A stretch of DNA of 64,000 bases, from positions 874,456 to 938,455 of the forward strand of contig NZ_JAMOKG010000001.1 of the NCBI RefSeq assembly GCF_023656565.1, in the 5' to 3' direction. A program made the position numbers and the translations under genes. The notes under the pieces are model-generated. The model saw only the letters and a program-made list of their open reading frames with translations. It was not told the origin of the DNA and did not search any database. The DNA comes from Flavobacterium tyrosinilyticum. Lineage in GTDB: Bacteria; Bacteroidota; Bacteroidia; Flavobacteriales; Flavobacteriaceae. Positions within the stretch are counted from its first letter, which is position 1. Each line of letters begins with the position of its first letter. Shown piece by piece: positions 51,774-60,916 of the stretch.

Positions 51774-51968
51774 ATGCGTACAGGTACAGTAAAATTTTTC
51801 AATGAATCTAAAGGTTATGGATTCATTACAGACGAAGAAACAGGAAAAGACATCTTCGTTCACGCTTCAGGAATTAACGCGGAAGAATTACGCGAAGGTG
51901 ACCGTGTAAGCTATGAAGAAGAAGAAGGAAGAAAAGGGAAAGTTGCTGCTAAAGTAGCAGTAATCTAA
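51774..51968 (+). CDS. Cold-shock domain protein
   Basis: 64 residues, a single OB-fold cold-shock domain with both RNA-binding motifs: GTVKFFNESKGYGFI (RNP1) and DIFVHAS (RNP2). It is an RNA chaperone; a CspA-like cytoplasmic protein. It has its own promoter and terminator. Confidence 0.95.
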   Translation: MRTGTVKFFNESKGYGFITDEETGKDIFVHASGINAEELREGDRVSYEEEEGRKGKVAAKVAVI

Positions 51969-52015
51969 GAAAAATATAGCAATTTATTTTTTTTGCCTCT
52001 GAATGGTCTCAGAAG

Positions 52016-52037
52016 ACGTCCCGAAGTATCGGGACGT
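52016..52037 (+). terminator. Terminator after the cold-shock gene
   Basis: ACGTCCCGA / TCGGGACGT with a 4-nt loop and a long T-run. Confidence 0.9.
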
Positions 52038-52147
52038 TTTTTTTTACCCATTTCTTAAAAAAATATTAAAATAACGCAATGTTATTTATAATGAATAAAA
52101 ATTAGACATAAACGCGGTTTACTACCCTACTTAAATCCTTTTTTAGC

Positions 52148-52178
52148 TTGTGTTTTACAGAGTTCCAAGTTATCTTTG
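52148..52178 (+). promoter_or_regulatory. Promoter of the complex I operon
   Basis: TTG 52148-52150, 20-bp gap, TATCTTTG 52171-52178. Transcription should start near 52185, so the in-frame TTG at 52148 cannot be a start and nuoA begins at ATG 52211. Confidence 0.8.
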
Positions 52179-52210
52179 TGGCTCATTTTTTAAGTAAAAA
52201 ATCGAAGTTT

Positions 52211-52576
52211 ATGCAATCTGATCAATACAGTTACATTCCTATTTTAATGCAGTTTATTCTAGCTGTTGGTTTTGTGGTAGGAACAATCATTATTTCTGGA
52301 AAATTAGGACCAAGAAGAACCTCTGAAGTTAAAGATAAAAACTTCGAGTGTGGTATCGAATCTGTTGGTAACGCCCGTATTCCATTTTCTGTAAAATACT
52401 TCTTAGTTGCCATTTTGTTCGTATTATTCGACGTAGAGGTTATTTTCCTTTATCCTTGGGCAGTAAACTTTAAAGACTTAGGAATTGAAGGAATGCTAAA
52501 AATGTTAGTTTTCATGTCTTTGCTTTTAGTCGGTTTCTTTTACATCATCAAGAAGAAAGCATTAGAGTGGGAATAA
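52211..52576 (+). CDS. nuoA: NADH-quinone oxidoreductase subunit A
   Basis: 121 residues with three membrane helices and the conserved loop KNFECGIESVGNARIPFSVKYFL and FDVEVIFLYPWA. It belongs to the membrane arm next to the quinone site. First gene of the nuoA-M operon, followed by a 149-bp palindromic TCTAAAA word-array spacer. Confidence 0.95.
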   Translation: MQSDQYSYIPILMQFILAVGFVVGTIIISGKLGPRRTSEVKDKNFECGIESVGNARIPFSVKYFLVAILFVLFDVEVIFLYPWAVNFKDLGIEGMLKMLVFMSLLLVGFFYIIKKKALEWE

Positions 52577-52725
52577 TAATTTTAGATTTTAGATCTGAGA
52601 TTTTAGATTTATCTAATATTGAGATTTAAAATTTGAATTCAAATTTAAAGTACTGATTTAAAAAATTGATTTTACCTTTTACGATTTCAAAAATCTAAAA
52701 TCTAAAATCAGAAATCTAAAATAAA
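52577..52725. repeat. Palindromic word array inside the nuo operon (nuoA-nuoB)
   Basis: ATTTTAGATTTTAGATCTGA on the left is mirrored by AATCTAAAATCTAAAATCAG on the right, making one long imperfect hairpin filling the gap. Sister arrays lie at 55058-55255 and, with the same words, at 36003-36036. Confidence 0.65.
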
Positions 52726-53274
52726 ATGAGCGATTCAAAAGTAAATATGGTTGCGCCGCCAGAAGGAGTTACTGGTGAAGGTTTCTTCGCTACAAAACTT
52801 AGTGATGTTGTTGGTTTAGCAAGAGCTAACTCATTATGGCCGCTTCCTTTCGCGACTTCATGCTGTGGTATCGAATTCATGGCAACAATGGCATCTCACT
52901 ATGACTTAGCTCGATTTGGTTCTGAGCGTGTGAGTTTCTCGCCAAGACAAGCCGATATGTTATTAGTTATGGGAACTATTTCTAAAAAAATGGCTCCAAT
53001 TTTAAGACAAGTATACGAACAAATGGCAGAACCTCGCTGGGTTATTGCTGTTGGAGCATGCGCTTCGTCAGGAGGAGTATTTGACACTTACTCTGTTCTT
53101 CAAGGAATTGACAAAGTAATTCCTGTTGATGTTTATGTGCCAGGATGTCCGCCAAGACCAGAACAAATTGTTGATGGAGTTATGAGACTTCAAGACCTGG
53201 TAAAAAGCGAATCTGTGAGACGAAGAAGCTCACCTGAATACCAAGAATTATTAGCTTCATATAATATCTCATAA
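52726..53274 (+). CDS. nuoB: NADH-quinone oxidoreductase subunit B
   Basis: 182 residues. It carries the N2 [4Fe-4S] cluster ligands: the vicinal pair in [12 protein letters not shown], then [11 protein letters not shown] and [11 protein letters not shown]. It sits at the quinone-binding junction. NuoC begins one base after its stop codon. Confidence 0.96.
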   Translation: MSDSKVNMVAPPEGVTGEGFFATKLSDVVGLARANSLWPLPFATSCCGIEFMATMASHYDLARFGSERVSFSPRQADMLLVMGTISKKMAPILRQVYEQMAEPRWVIAVGACASSGGVFDTYSVLQGIDKVIPVDVYVPGCPPRPEQIVDGVMRLQDLVKSESVRRRSSPEYQELLASYNIS

Positions 53275-53275
53275 G

Positions 53276-53797
53276 ATGGCTTTAGAAAATACCCTGATCC
53301 AAGATAAACTTACTGAAACATTTAATAACGATGTTTTCAATTTTCAGCAAGAAAGAGATATTTTTTCTTTAGAAGCTTCGGCTGATAAAATTACGCCCCT
53401 AATTCTATTCCTTAAAAATGATCCTGAATTACGTTTTCATTTCTTAACAGATTTATGCGGCATTCATTATCCAGATAACGAAACAGAACGTCAGTTTGCA
53501 GTTGTTTATCATTTACACAACTGGTACGAAAACAAAAGATTGAAAATAAAAGTTTTCTTAAACGGCGACAAACCAGAAATTAAATCGGTTTCAAACATTT
53601 TCTTGTCTTCTAACTGGATGGAAAGAGAAACTTTCGATTTCTACGGAATTGACTTTATAGGACATCCTCAATTGAAACGTATTTTAAATATGGATGAAAT
53701 GCAGTCTCACCCAATGAGAAAAGAATTCCCATTGGAAGACAGCGGAAGAACAGATAAGGATGACCGATTCTTCGGAAGAACAACAACAAATTGCTAA
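53276..53797 (+). CDS. nuoC: NADH-quinone oxidoreductase subunit C
   Basis: 173 residues with the NuoC signature ERETFDFYGIDFIGHPQLKRI followed by MRKEFPLED. It belongs to the peripheral arm and is separate from NuoD here (not fused as in some enterobacteria). The gap to nuoD is 21 bp. Confidence 0.95.
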   Translation: MALENTLIQDKLTETFNNDVFNFQQERDIFSLEASADKITPLILFLKNDPELRFHFLTDLCGIHYPDNETERQFAVVYHLHNWYENKRLKIKVFLNGDKPEIKSVSNIFLSSNWMERETFDFYGIDFIGHPQLKRILNMDEMQSHPMRKEFPLEDSGRTDKDDRFFGRTTTNC

Positions 53798-53818
53798 AAA
53801 ATAATTCAACATTATAAA

Positions 53819-55057
53819 ATGTCAGAACTATTATTACCACCAGAGCATCGATATGCTAAAATAATTAAGGAGAGACTAAACGAAGACGGAAGTGAACTTT
53901 CTGTACTGAATTTAGGTCCGACTCACCCTGCTACACACGGTATTTTCCAAAATATTTTGTTGATGGATGGTGAAAAAATTCTTGAGGCTGAGCCAACTAT
54001 TGGCTACATCCACAGAGCATTCGAAAAAATTGCCGAAAATCGTCCTTTTTATCAAATTACACCTCTTACAGACCGTATGAACTACTGTTCATCTCCTATC
54101 AATAATATGGGATGGTGGATGACTGTAGAAAAACTATTAGGCATTGAAGTTCCTAAAAGAGCACAGTACTTAAGAGTTATCGTTATGGAGCTGGCTCGTA
54201 TTACAGACCACATTATCTGTAATGGTATTTTGGGTGTTGATACTGGTGCGTATACTGGTTTCTTATACGTTTTTCAATTTAGAGAAAAAATCTACGAAAT
54301 CTACGAAGAAATTTGTGGAGCTCGTTTGACTACAAATATGGGAAGAATTGGTGGCTTTGAAAGAGACTGGTCTCCAGAAGTTTTCAAAAAACTAGACAAA
54401 TTCCTTGAAGAATTTCCACCAGTTTGGCAAGAATTCCAAAACTTATTCGAGAGAAATAGAATTTTCCTTGATAGAACTGTAAACGTAGGTGGTATCACTG
54501 CTGAAAAAGCAATGGCTTACGGATTTACAGGTCCAAACTTACGTGCTGCTGGAGTTGATTATGACGTACGTGTAGCACAACCTTACTCCTCTTACGAAGA
54601 TTTCGATTTTATTGTACCTGTTGGAAAATCAGGAGATACGTACGATCGTTTCTGTGTTCGTAATGCTGAAGTTTGGGAAAGTTTAAGTATTATTCGTCAG
54701 GCGTTAGAAAAAATGCCTCCAGGGAACGAATATCATGCCGAAGTTCCAGATTACTACCTTCCTCCAAAAGAAGACGTTTACACTTCTATGGAATCTTTAA
54801 TTTATCACTTTAAGATCGTAATGGGAGAAGTTCCTGTACCAGTTGCAGAAATTTACCACCCAGTAGAAGGAGGAAATGGAGAACTTGGTTTTTATTTAGT
54901 AACAGACGGAAGCAGAACTCCATATAGATTACATTTCAGAAGACCATGCTTTATTTATTATCAAGCATTCCCTGAAATGATTAAAGGTGCTATGCTTTCT
55001 GATGCAATTATCATCTTATCAAGTTTGAACGTAATTGCAGGAGAATTAGACGCCTAA
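53819..55057 (+). CDS. nuoD: NADH-quinone oxidoreductase subunit D
   Basis: 412 residues. The quinone-site loop GPTHPATHG, the conserved AEPTIGYIHRAFEKIAE, RIGGFERDW and the C-terminal SDAIIILSSLNVIAGELD are all typical of this 49-kDa-type subunit, which lost the hydrogenase metal centre. Confidence 0.96.
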   Translation: MSELLLPPEHRYAKIIKERLNEDGSELSVLNLGPTHPATHGIFQNILLMDGEKILEAEPTIGYIHRAFEKIAENRPFYQITPLTDRMNYCSSPINNMGWWMTVEKLLGIEVPKRAQYLRVIVMELARITDHIICNGILGVDTGAYTGFLYVFQFREKIYEIYEEICGARLTTNMGRIGGFERDWSPEVFKKLDKFLEEFPPVWQEFQNLFERNRIFLDRTVNVGGITAEKAMAYGFTGPNLRAAGVDYDVRVAQPYSSYEDFDFIVPVGKSGDTYDRFCVRNAEVWESLSIIRQALEKMPPGNEYHAEVPDYYLPPKEDVYTSMESLIYHFKIVMGEVPVPVAEIYHPVEGGNGELGFYLVTDGSRTPYRLHFRRPCFIYYQAFPEMIKGAMLSDAIIILSSLNVIAGELDA

Positions 55058-55255
55058 CAGATTGTAAATTTTAAATTGTAGATTTTAGATTGCTGAATGA
55101 AAATGCAGATTTTAGAATTTAGATTTAAAATTATAATTAAGAATTGTAAAATTCAGATTGAAGAATCTAAAACTTAAAACAAAGATTGAAGAATAAGGAT
55201 TGTAGATAAAGATTTGAAAAAATCTAAAATCTAAAATCTAAAATCTAAAATAAAA
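55058..55255. repeat. Palindromic word array inside the nuo operon (nuoD-nuoE)
   Basis: TTGTAAATTTTAAATTGTAG, GATTTTAGATTGC and related words on the left are mirrored by four successive ATCTAAAATCTAAAATCTAA units before nuoE. 198 bp, no ORF. Confidence 0.65.
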
Positions 55256-55786
55256 ATGGAACGTAAACATTACAAACAAGAAATAAACATGACTGAGGCA
55301 TTGATCGCTCGTATCAATGAATTGATCAGTCATTATCCTGAGGGCAAACAAAAATCGGCTTTATTGCCTGTTTTGCACGAGGTTCAGGATGCACACAACA
55401 ACTGGCTTAGTATTGAATTGCAAGATAAAGTTGCCGAGATTCTTCAGATAAAACCAATTGAGGTTTATGAAGTGGTTACTTTCTATACGATGTTCAACCA
55501 AAAGCCAATTGGTAAGTATATGTTTGAGTTCTGCCAGACTTCTTGCTGCTGTTTAAGAGGTGCCGAGGATTTAATGGATTATACTTCTGAAAAACTTGGC
55601 ATTAAAATGGGCGAAACAACTCCAGACGGAATGTTTACCATTGCCGGTGTAGAATGTTTAGGTGCTTGCGGATATGCTCCAATGATGCAATTGGGAGATT
55701 TCTACAAAGAAAAACTGACAGAAGAAAAAATCGATCAGATCATTGCTGATTGTAGAGATGATAAAATAATATTACACGATAAATAA
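55256..55786 (+). CDS. nuoE: NADH-quinone oxidoreductase subunit E
   Basis: 176 residues, thioredoxin-like fold holding the N1a [2Fe-2S] cluster: FCQTSCCCLRGAE and ECLGACGYAPMMQ supply the four Cys. It lies next to NuoF in the NADH-oxidising module. An internal ATG 11 codons in is an alternative start. NuoF starts one base after its stop. Confidence 0.94.
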   Translation: MERKHYKQEINMTEALIARINELISHYPEGKQKSALLPVLHEVQDAHNNWLSIELQDKVAEILQIKPIEVYEVVTFYTMFNQKPIGKYMFEFCQTSCCCLRGAEDLMDYTSEKLGIKMGETTPDGMFTIAGVECLGACGYAPMMQLGDFYKEKLTEEKIDQIIADCRDDKIILHDK

Positions 55787-55787
55787 G

Positions 55788-57158
55788 ATGTCACAAAAAA
55801 TATTATTAGATAAAATCAATATTCTTGGAATTAAAACCTACGAAGTGTATCGCCAAAATGGTGGTTATGCTTCTGTAGAAAAAGCTTTAAAAACACTTAC
55901 TCCAGATGAAGTTACTGAAGAAGTAAAAAAATCAGGATTACGTGGACGTGGTGGAGCAGGTTTCCCTGCGGGAATGAAATGGAGCTTTATTGATAAAAAA
56001 TCAGGAAAACCAAGACACTTAGTTTGTAATGCCGACGAATCTGAGCCTGGAACATTCAAAGATAGATTTTTGATGGAATATATTCCTCACTTATTGATCG
56101 AAGGAATGATTACTTCAAGCTATGCTTTGGGCGCTAACCTATCGTATATCTACATTCGTGGAGAATATATGTGGGTTTTCAAAATCTTAGAAAGAGCAAT
56201 CGCCGAAGCAAAAGCTGCCGGATGGTTAGGAAAAAATATATTAGGATCAGGTTATGATCTTGAACTTCATGTACACTGTGGAGCTGGAGCATATATATGT
56301 GGAGAAGAAACAGCATTAATTGAATCATTGGAAGGTAAAAGAGGAAACCCTCGTATTAAACCGCCTTTCCCAGCAGTTTCTGGTCTTTGGGCAAACCCAA
56401 CCGTAGTGAACAATGTTGAAACTATTGCGACGGTGCCATGGATTGTAAACAATTCTGGTGATGATTATGCTAAAATTGGAATTGGACGCTCTACTGGAAC
56501 TAAATTAATTTCTGCTTCAGGGCACATTAAAAATCCTGGTGTTTACGAAATTGAATTAGGTTTAAGTGTGGACGAATTCATGAATTCTGATGAATATCTA
56601 GGAGGAATGTCTTCAAGTAGACCTTTGAAAGCATTTGTACCTGGAGGTTCTTCTGTGCCAATTTTACCAGCTGAATTGATTTTCAAAACAGCAAATGGCG
56701 AAGATCGTTTAATGACTTACGAATCTTTAAGTGATGGTGGTTTTGCTACTGGATCTATGTTAGGTTCTGGAGGATTTATTGTTTATAACGATACTGCTTG
56801 TGTCGTTAGAAACACTTGGAACTTTGCTCGTTTCTACCACCATGAGTCTTGCGGACAATGTACTCCATGCCGTGAAGGAACTGGATGGTTAGAAAAAATC
56901 TTATGGAGAATCGAAAACGGTCAAGGCCGTGAAGAAGATATCGAATTATTGTGGAGCATTCAGAGTAAAATTGAAGGAAACACAATTTGTCCTCTTGGTG
57001 ACGCTGCTTCTTGGCCAGTAGCTGCAGCGATTCGTCACTTTAGAGATGAATTTGAATATCACGTTCGTTTCCCAGAAAAAATTAAAAACAGAGATCACTT
57101 TGTTGCCGAGCCTTTCTCACAAGTTAAGCATTTAGTTGGCGGTAAAGTAATCGTATAA
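55788..57158 (+). CDS. nuoF: NADH-quinone oxidoreductase subunit F
   Basis: 456 residues. The NADH/FMN-binding motif RGRGGAGFPAGMKW, the FMN loop and the N3 [4Fe-4S] ligands ESCGQCTPCREG ... NTICPLGDA are present. It oxidises NADH at the tip of the peripheral arm. Confidence 0.96.
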   Translation: MSQKILLDKINILGIKTYEVYRQNGGYASVEKALKTLTPDEVTEEVKKSGLRGRGGAGFPAGMKWSFIDKKSGKPRHLVCNADESEPGTFKDRFLMEYIPHLLIEGMITSSYALGANLSYIYIRGEYMWVFKILERAIAEAKAAGWLGKNILGSGYDLELHVHCGAGAYICGEETALIESLEGKRGNPRIKPPFPAVSGLWANPTVVNNVETIATVPWIVNNSGDDYAKIGIGRSTGTKLISASGHIKNPGVYEIELGLSVDEFMNSDEYLGGMSSSRPLKAFVPGGSSVPILPAELIFKTANGEDRLMTYESLSDGGFATGSMLGSGGFIVYNDTACVVRNTWNFARFYHHESCGQCTPCREGTGWLEKILWRIENGQGREEDIELLWSIQSKIEGNTICPLGDAASWPVAAAIRHFRDEFEYHVRFPEKIKNRDHFVAEPFSQVKHLVGGKVIV

Positions 57159-57330
57159 AAATAAAAAGCAGAAAGTTATAAAGTTCATAATGTTAAAAAG
57201 GACAGCAATTCTTTTCAATATTCCGACTTTCAACAAAAAAGTTTAAAATAGTTTCAAGTTTCAAGTTTTTTTAGTTTCAAGTCCAACAACTTGAAACTTT
57301 AAACCTGAAACTAAAAAAACAAACAAAGAG
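57159..57330. repeat. Palindromic word array inside the nuo operon (nuoF-nuoG)
   Basis: AGTTTCAAGTTTCAAGTTTT on the left pairs with AACTTGAAACTTTAAACCTG on the right. The words differ from the other nuo spacers, but the design (near-tandem words folding back) is the same. Confidence 0.65.
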
Positions 57331-58359
57331 ATGAAAGTAACCATAGACGGTCAAAGTATAGACGTAGAACCAGGAACAACGATCCTGCAGGCTGCACGTA
57401 TGATTGGAGGGGATTTAGTACCGCCAGCCATGTGCTATTACTCAAAATTAAAAGGCAGCGGCGGTAAATGTCGTTGTTGTTTAGTTGAAGTTTCTAAAGG
57501 AAGTGAAGCTGACCCACGACCAATGCCAAAATTAATGGCATCTTGTGTAACAGGATGTATGGATGGTATGGAAGTTAACAGTAAATCGTCTGCAAGAGTA
57601 ACTGAAGCCCGTAAATCTGTAACAGAATTTTTATTAATCAATCACCCATTAGATTGCCCTATTTGTGATCAAGCTGGTGAATGTGATTTACAGAATTTAA
57701 GTTTTGAGCACGGAAATCCGAAATCACGTTACATTGAAGAGAAAAGAACATTTGAACCAGAAGATATTGGTCCAAATATTCAACTTCACATGAACCGTTG
57801 TATTTTATGCCAAAGATGTGTGCAAGTTGCAGATCAATTGACAGACAACAGAGTTCACGGAGTATTGGATCGTGGTGACCACGCTAATATTTCAACTGGA
57901 ATTTCTAAAGCGATCGACAATGAGTTCTCTGGAAACATGATTGATGTTTGTCCAGTTGGAGCTTTAACAGATAAAACTTTCCGTTTTAAATCAAGAGTTT
58001 GGTTTAATAAACCTTATAACGCACACAGAGAATGTACTACGCCAGGATGTTGCGGAAAAACTACAGTTTGGATGTTTGGTGGAGAAATTCAGCGTGTAAC
58101 TGGTCGTAAAGACGAGTACCATGAAGTGGAAGAATTCATTTGCAACAGCTGTCGTTTTGATCACAAAGATGTGAATGACTGGGTAATTGAAGGTCCAAGA
58201 GAATTTGAAAAAGATTCTGTTATCAACCAAAACAACTACACTCAAAAATTAGAGAAAGTTACAATCGATACAGAAAAGAATATTCTTTTAGGTAGAGATA
58301 TTGACCGTAAAAAGATTAGTATGGCTGCAATTCCATTAACTGATAAAGATCAAAAATAG
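57331..58359 (+). CDS. nuoG: NADH-quinone oxidoreductase subunit G, short form
   Basis: 342 residues, less than half of the enterobacterial NuoG. It retains the [2Fe-2S] domain (MCYYSKLKGSGGKCRCC), the HPLDCPICDQAGECDLQ segment, the [4Fe-4S] ferredoxin part (NRCILCQRCVQVAD ... DVCPVGAL) and only the first piece of the molybdopterin-type domain (TPGCCGKT ... ICNSCRFDHKDV). The large C-terminal domain is absent. The same short form is usual in Flavobacteriia, so it is not a truncation defect. Confidence 0.94.
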   Translation: MKVTIDGQSIDVEPGTTILQAARMIGGDLVPPAMCYYSKLKGSGGKCRCCLVEVSKGSEADPRPMPKLMASCVTGCMDGMEVNSKSSARVTEARKSVTEFLLINHPLDCPICDQAGECDLQNLSFEHGNPKSRYIEEKRTFEPEDIGPNIQLHMNRCILCQRCVQVADQLTDNRVHGVLDRGDHANISTGISKAIDNEFSGNMIDVCPVGALTDKTFRFKSRVWFNKPYNAHRECTTPGCCGKTTVWMFGGEIQRVTGRKDEYHEVEEFICNSCRFDHKDVNDWVIEGPREFEKDSVINQNNYTQKLEKVTIDTEKNILLGRDIDRKKISMAAIPLTDKDQK

Positions 58360-58365
58360 TAAGAA

Positions 58366-59418
58366 ATGGAAAGTGCATTTATTATAGAAAAAAGTGTTGT
58401 TATTGTTGTCGTTTTTGCGGTAACAATGATCATGGCGATGTATTCTACTTGGGCAGAACGTAAAGTTGCTGCTTTCTTGCAAGATCGTGTTGGACCCAAC
58501 CGTGCTGGATGGGGAGGTTTATTACAACCACTTGCAGATGGTATGAAATTGTTCTCTAAGGAAGAGTTTTTCCCAAACACACCAAATAGATTTTTATTCG
58601 TAGTTGGACCTGCAATTGCAATGAGTACTGCTTTAATGACTAGTGCTGTAATTCCGTGGGGAGATCGTTTGCATCTTTTCGGAAGAGACATTATTCTTCA
58701 AGCTACAGATGTAAACATTGCCTTATTGTACATTTTCGGAGTTCTTTCTGTTGGAGTTTACGGTATCATGATTGGTGGATGGGCATCTAACAACAAGTTC
58801 TCTTTGATGGGAGCAATTCGTGCCGCTTCTCAAATGGTTTCTTACGAGGTTGCAATGGGATTATCAATAATTGCTTTATTGATGATGACTGGAACAATGA
58901 GTTTAAAAGAAATTTCATTACAACAGCAAGGAATGAATTGGAATGTTTTTTATCAGCCATTATCATTCTTAATTTTCTTAATCTGCTCATTTGCAGAAAC
59001 AAACAGAACTCCTTTCGATTTAGCAGAATGTGAAAACGAATTAATTGGAGGTTACCACACCGAATATTCATCTATGAAAATGGGATTCTATTTATTTGCT
59101 GAATATGCAAGTATGTTTATCTCTTCTACTATTATTTCTGTATTATTCTTTGGTGGATACAACTACCCAGGAATGCAATGGATGGTAGAAAATATAGGTG
59201 TAAATACAGCAAACTTATTAGGAATTGGAGCATTATTTATAAAAATATGTTTCTTCATTTTCTTCTATATGTGGGTACGTTGGACAATTCCAAGATTTAG
59301 ATATGACCAATTAATGAACTTAGGTTGGAGAATTTTAATTCCGCTTTCGATTATTAATATCATGATTACAGGTGTTGTTATTTTAAGACACGAAATCTTA
59401 GCCGCTTTAGGGTTCTAA
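58366..59418 (+). CDS. nuoH: NADH-quinone oxidoreductase subunit H
   Basis: 350 residues with eight helices. The signatures ERKVAAFLQDRVGPNRAGWGG and FAETNRTPFDLAECENELIGG form part of the quinone cavity. It starts 6 bp after nuoG. Confidence 0.96.
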   Translation: MESAFIIEKSVVIVVVFAVTMIMAMYSTWAERKVAAFLQDRVGPNRAGWGGLLQPLADGMKLFSKEEFFPNTPNRFLFVVGPAIAMSTALMTSAVIPWGDRLHLFGRDIILQATDVNIALLYIFGVLSVGVYGIMIGGWASNNKFSLMGAIRAASQMVSYEVAMGLSIIALLMMTGTMSLKEISLQQQGMNWNVFYQPLSFLIFLICSFAETNRTPFDLAECENELIGGYHTEYSSMKMGFYLFAEYASMFISSTIISVLFFGGYNYPGMQWMVENIGVNTANLLGIGALFIKICFFIFFYMWVRWTIPRFRYDQLMNLGWRILIPLSIINIMITGVVILRHEILAALGF

Positions 59419-59504
59419 GAACTGTAATTAGCTTCAAATAAAAACAAAATAGATTTTGAATTTGATCGATGTCAAATTATAAATCATAAACTATAATAGT
59501 AAAA

Positions 59505-60050
59505 ATGTCAATAGAAACTATATCATTATCGGGTAGAAAAAAGGTGGTGTCAAATAAAGACATGTCTTTTGTTGAGCGATTGTATCTTGTGGCGATTGTA
59601 AAAGGTTTGGTTATTACAGTAAAACACCTTTTCAGAAAAAAAGTTACCATTCATTACCCAGAGCAAGTTCGTGAAATGAGTCCTGTTTACCGTGGCCAGC
59701 ACATGCTGAAACGCGATGAACAAGGCCGTGAAAACTGTACAGCTTGCGGATTATGTGCTTTATCATGCCCTGCAGAAGCGATCACTATGAAAGCTGCAGA
59801 ACGCAAACCTGATGAAAAACACTTGTATAGAGAAGAGAAATATGCAGAAATCTACGAAATCAATATGCTTCGTTGTATTTTCTGTGGTTTATGTGAAGAA
59901 GCTTGTCCAAAAGACGCTATTTACTTAACTGAATCTAAAGTATTAGTTCCTGCTAATTACAATAGAGAAGATTTCATTTTTGGGAAAGATAAATTAGTAA
60001 TGCCTTTAGAAATGGCTTTGAAAAACGCTCAACTTAAAAACGCTAACTAA
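59505..60050 (+). CDS. nuoI: NADH-quinone oxidoreductase subunit I
   Basis: 181 residues with two [4Fe-4S] motifs, CTACGLCALSCPAEAI and CIFCGLCEEACPKDAI (clusters N6a and N6b), in the connecting part of the peripheral arm. NuoJ begins at the next base after the stop. Confidence 0.96.
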   Translation: MSIETISLSGRKKVVSNKDMSFVERLYLVAIVKGLVITVKHLFRKKVTIHYPEQVREMSPVYRGQHMLKRDEQGRENCTACGLCALSCPAEAITMKAAERKPDEKHLYREEKYAEIYEINMLRCIFCGLCEEACPKDAIYLTESKVLVPANYNREDFIFGKDKLVMPLEMALKNAQLKNAN

Positions 60051-60590
60051 ATGATACATATTCCTGATTTTGCACACGCAACAACTGTTCAAGTTATCTT
60101 TTGCTTTTTAGCGTTCATTACCGTTATTACTGCGTTCTTGACTATTTTCAGCAGAAACCCGATTCATAGTGCCATCTACTTGGTAATATGTTTCTTTTCA
60201 ATCGCTGGTCATTATTTACTATTAAATTCTCAGTTCTTAGCTGTTGTACATATAATAGTCTACTCTGGAGCTATTATGATTCTGTTCCTGTTTACCATCA
60301 TGTTGATGAACCTGAACGAACAGCGAGAAGTTCACCGCCCTAGAATTACACGTTTAGGTGCTATTGTTTCTTTCTGTTTAATATTGATTGTTTTGATTAC
60401 AATCTTTATTAACTCGAAACCAATTGTTGGTGAATACGATTCTACTGGAGAAGATTTCCAATCAATTAAAGTTTTAGGTAAAATATTATTGAACGAATAT
60501 ATGGTTCCGTTCGAATTTGCTTCGATCCTACTTTTGGTTGCTATGATTGGAGCAGTTCTATTGTCTAAAAAAGAAAAATTAAATAAATAA
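60051..60590 (+). CDS. nuoJ: NADH-quinone oxidoreductase subunit J
   Basis: 179 residues with five helices; conserved [14 protein letters not shown] and [17 protein letters not shown]. Membrane arm subunit. The stop codon overlaps the nuoK start by one base. Confidence 0.95.
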   Translation: MIHIPDFAHATTVQVIFCFLAFITVITAFLTIFSRNPIHSAIYLVICFFSIAGHYLLLNSQFLAVVHIIVYSGAIMILFLFTIMLMNLNEQREVHRPRITRLGAIVSFCLILIVLITIFINSKPIVGEYDSTGEDFQSIKVLGKILLNEYMVPFEFASILLLVAMIGAVLLSKKEKLNK

Positions 60591-60910
60591 TGGGTAATAT
60601 ATTAAATCAAATAGGTATTGAAAACTACATTTTTTTAAGTGTTGTGCTTTTCTGTATTGGTATTTTTGGTGTATTGTACAGACGAAATGCTATTATCGTT
60701 TTCATGTCTATCGAAATTATGTTGAATGCGGTAAACCTTTTATTTGTTGCTTTTTCAACTTATCATCAAGATGCGCAAGGACAAGTTTTTGTGTTCTTCT
60801 CGATGGCGGTTGCTGCAGCCGAAGTTGCGGTAGGATTGGCCATTTTAGTTTCTATCTTTAGAAATATCGGATCAATCAGTATCGATAATTTAAAAAATTT
60901 AAAAGGATAA
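60590..60910 (+). CDS. nuoK: NADH-quinone oxidoreductase subunit K
   Basis: 106 residues with three helices, including the conserved Glu in [17 protein letters not shown] and the following [11 protein letters not shown]. It forms part of the proton path in the membrane arm. Confidence 0.96.
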   Translation: MGNILNQIGIENYIFLSVVLFCIGIFGVLYRRNAIIVFMSIEIMLNAVNLLFVAFSTYHQDAQGQVFVFFSMAVAAAEVAVGLAILVSIFRNIGSISIDNLKNLKG

Positions 60911-60916
60911 TCAGAA

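Noticed and set aside
52148..52210. N-terminal extension of nuoA from TTG 52148
   Set aside because: The TTG is the -33 element of the operon promoter; the NuoA family starts at ATG 52211.
57331..58359. nuoG as a truncated or broken gene
   Set aside because: All iron-sulfur ligands are intact, nuoH follows at once, and the short form is normal in this group of bacteria.
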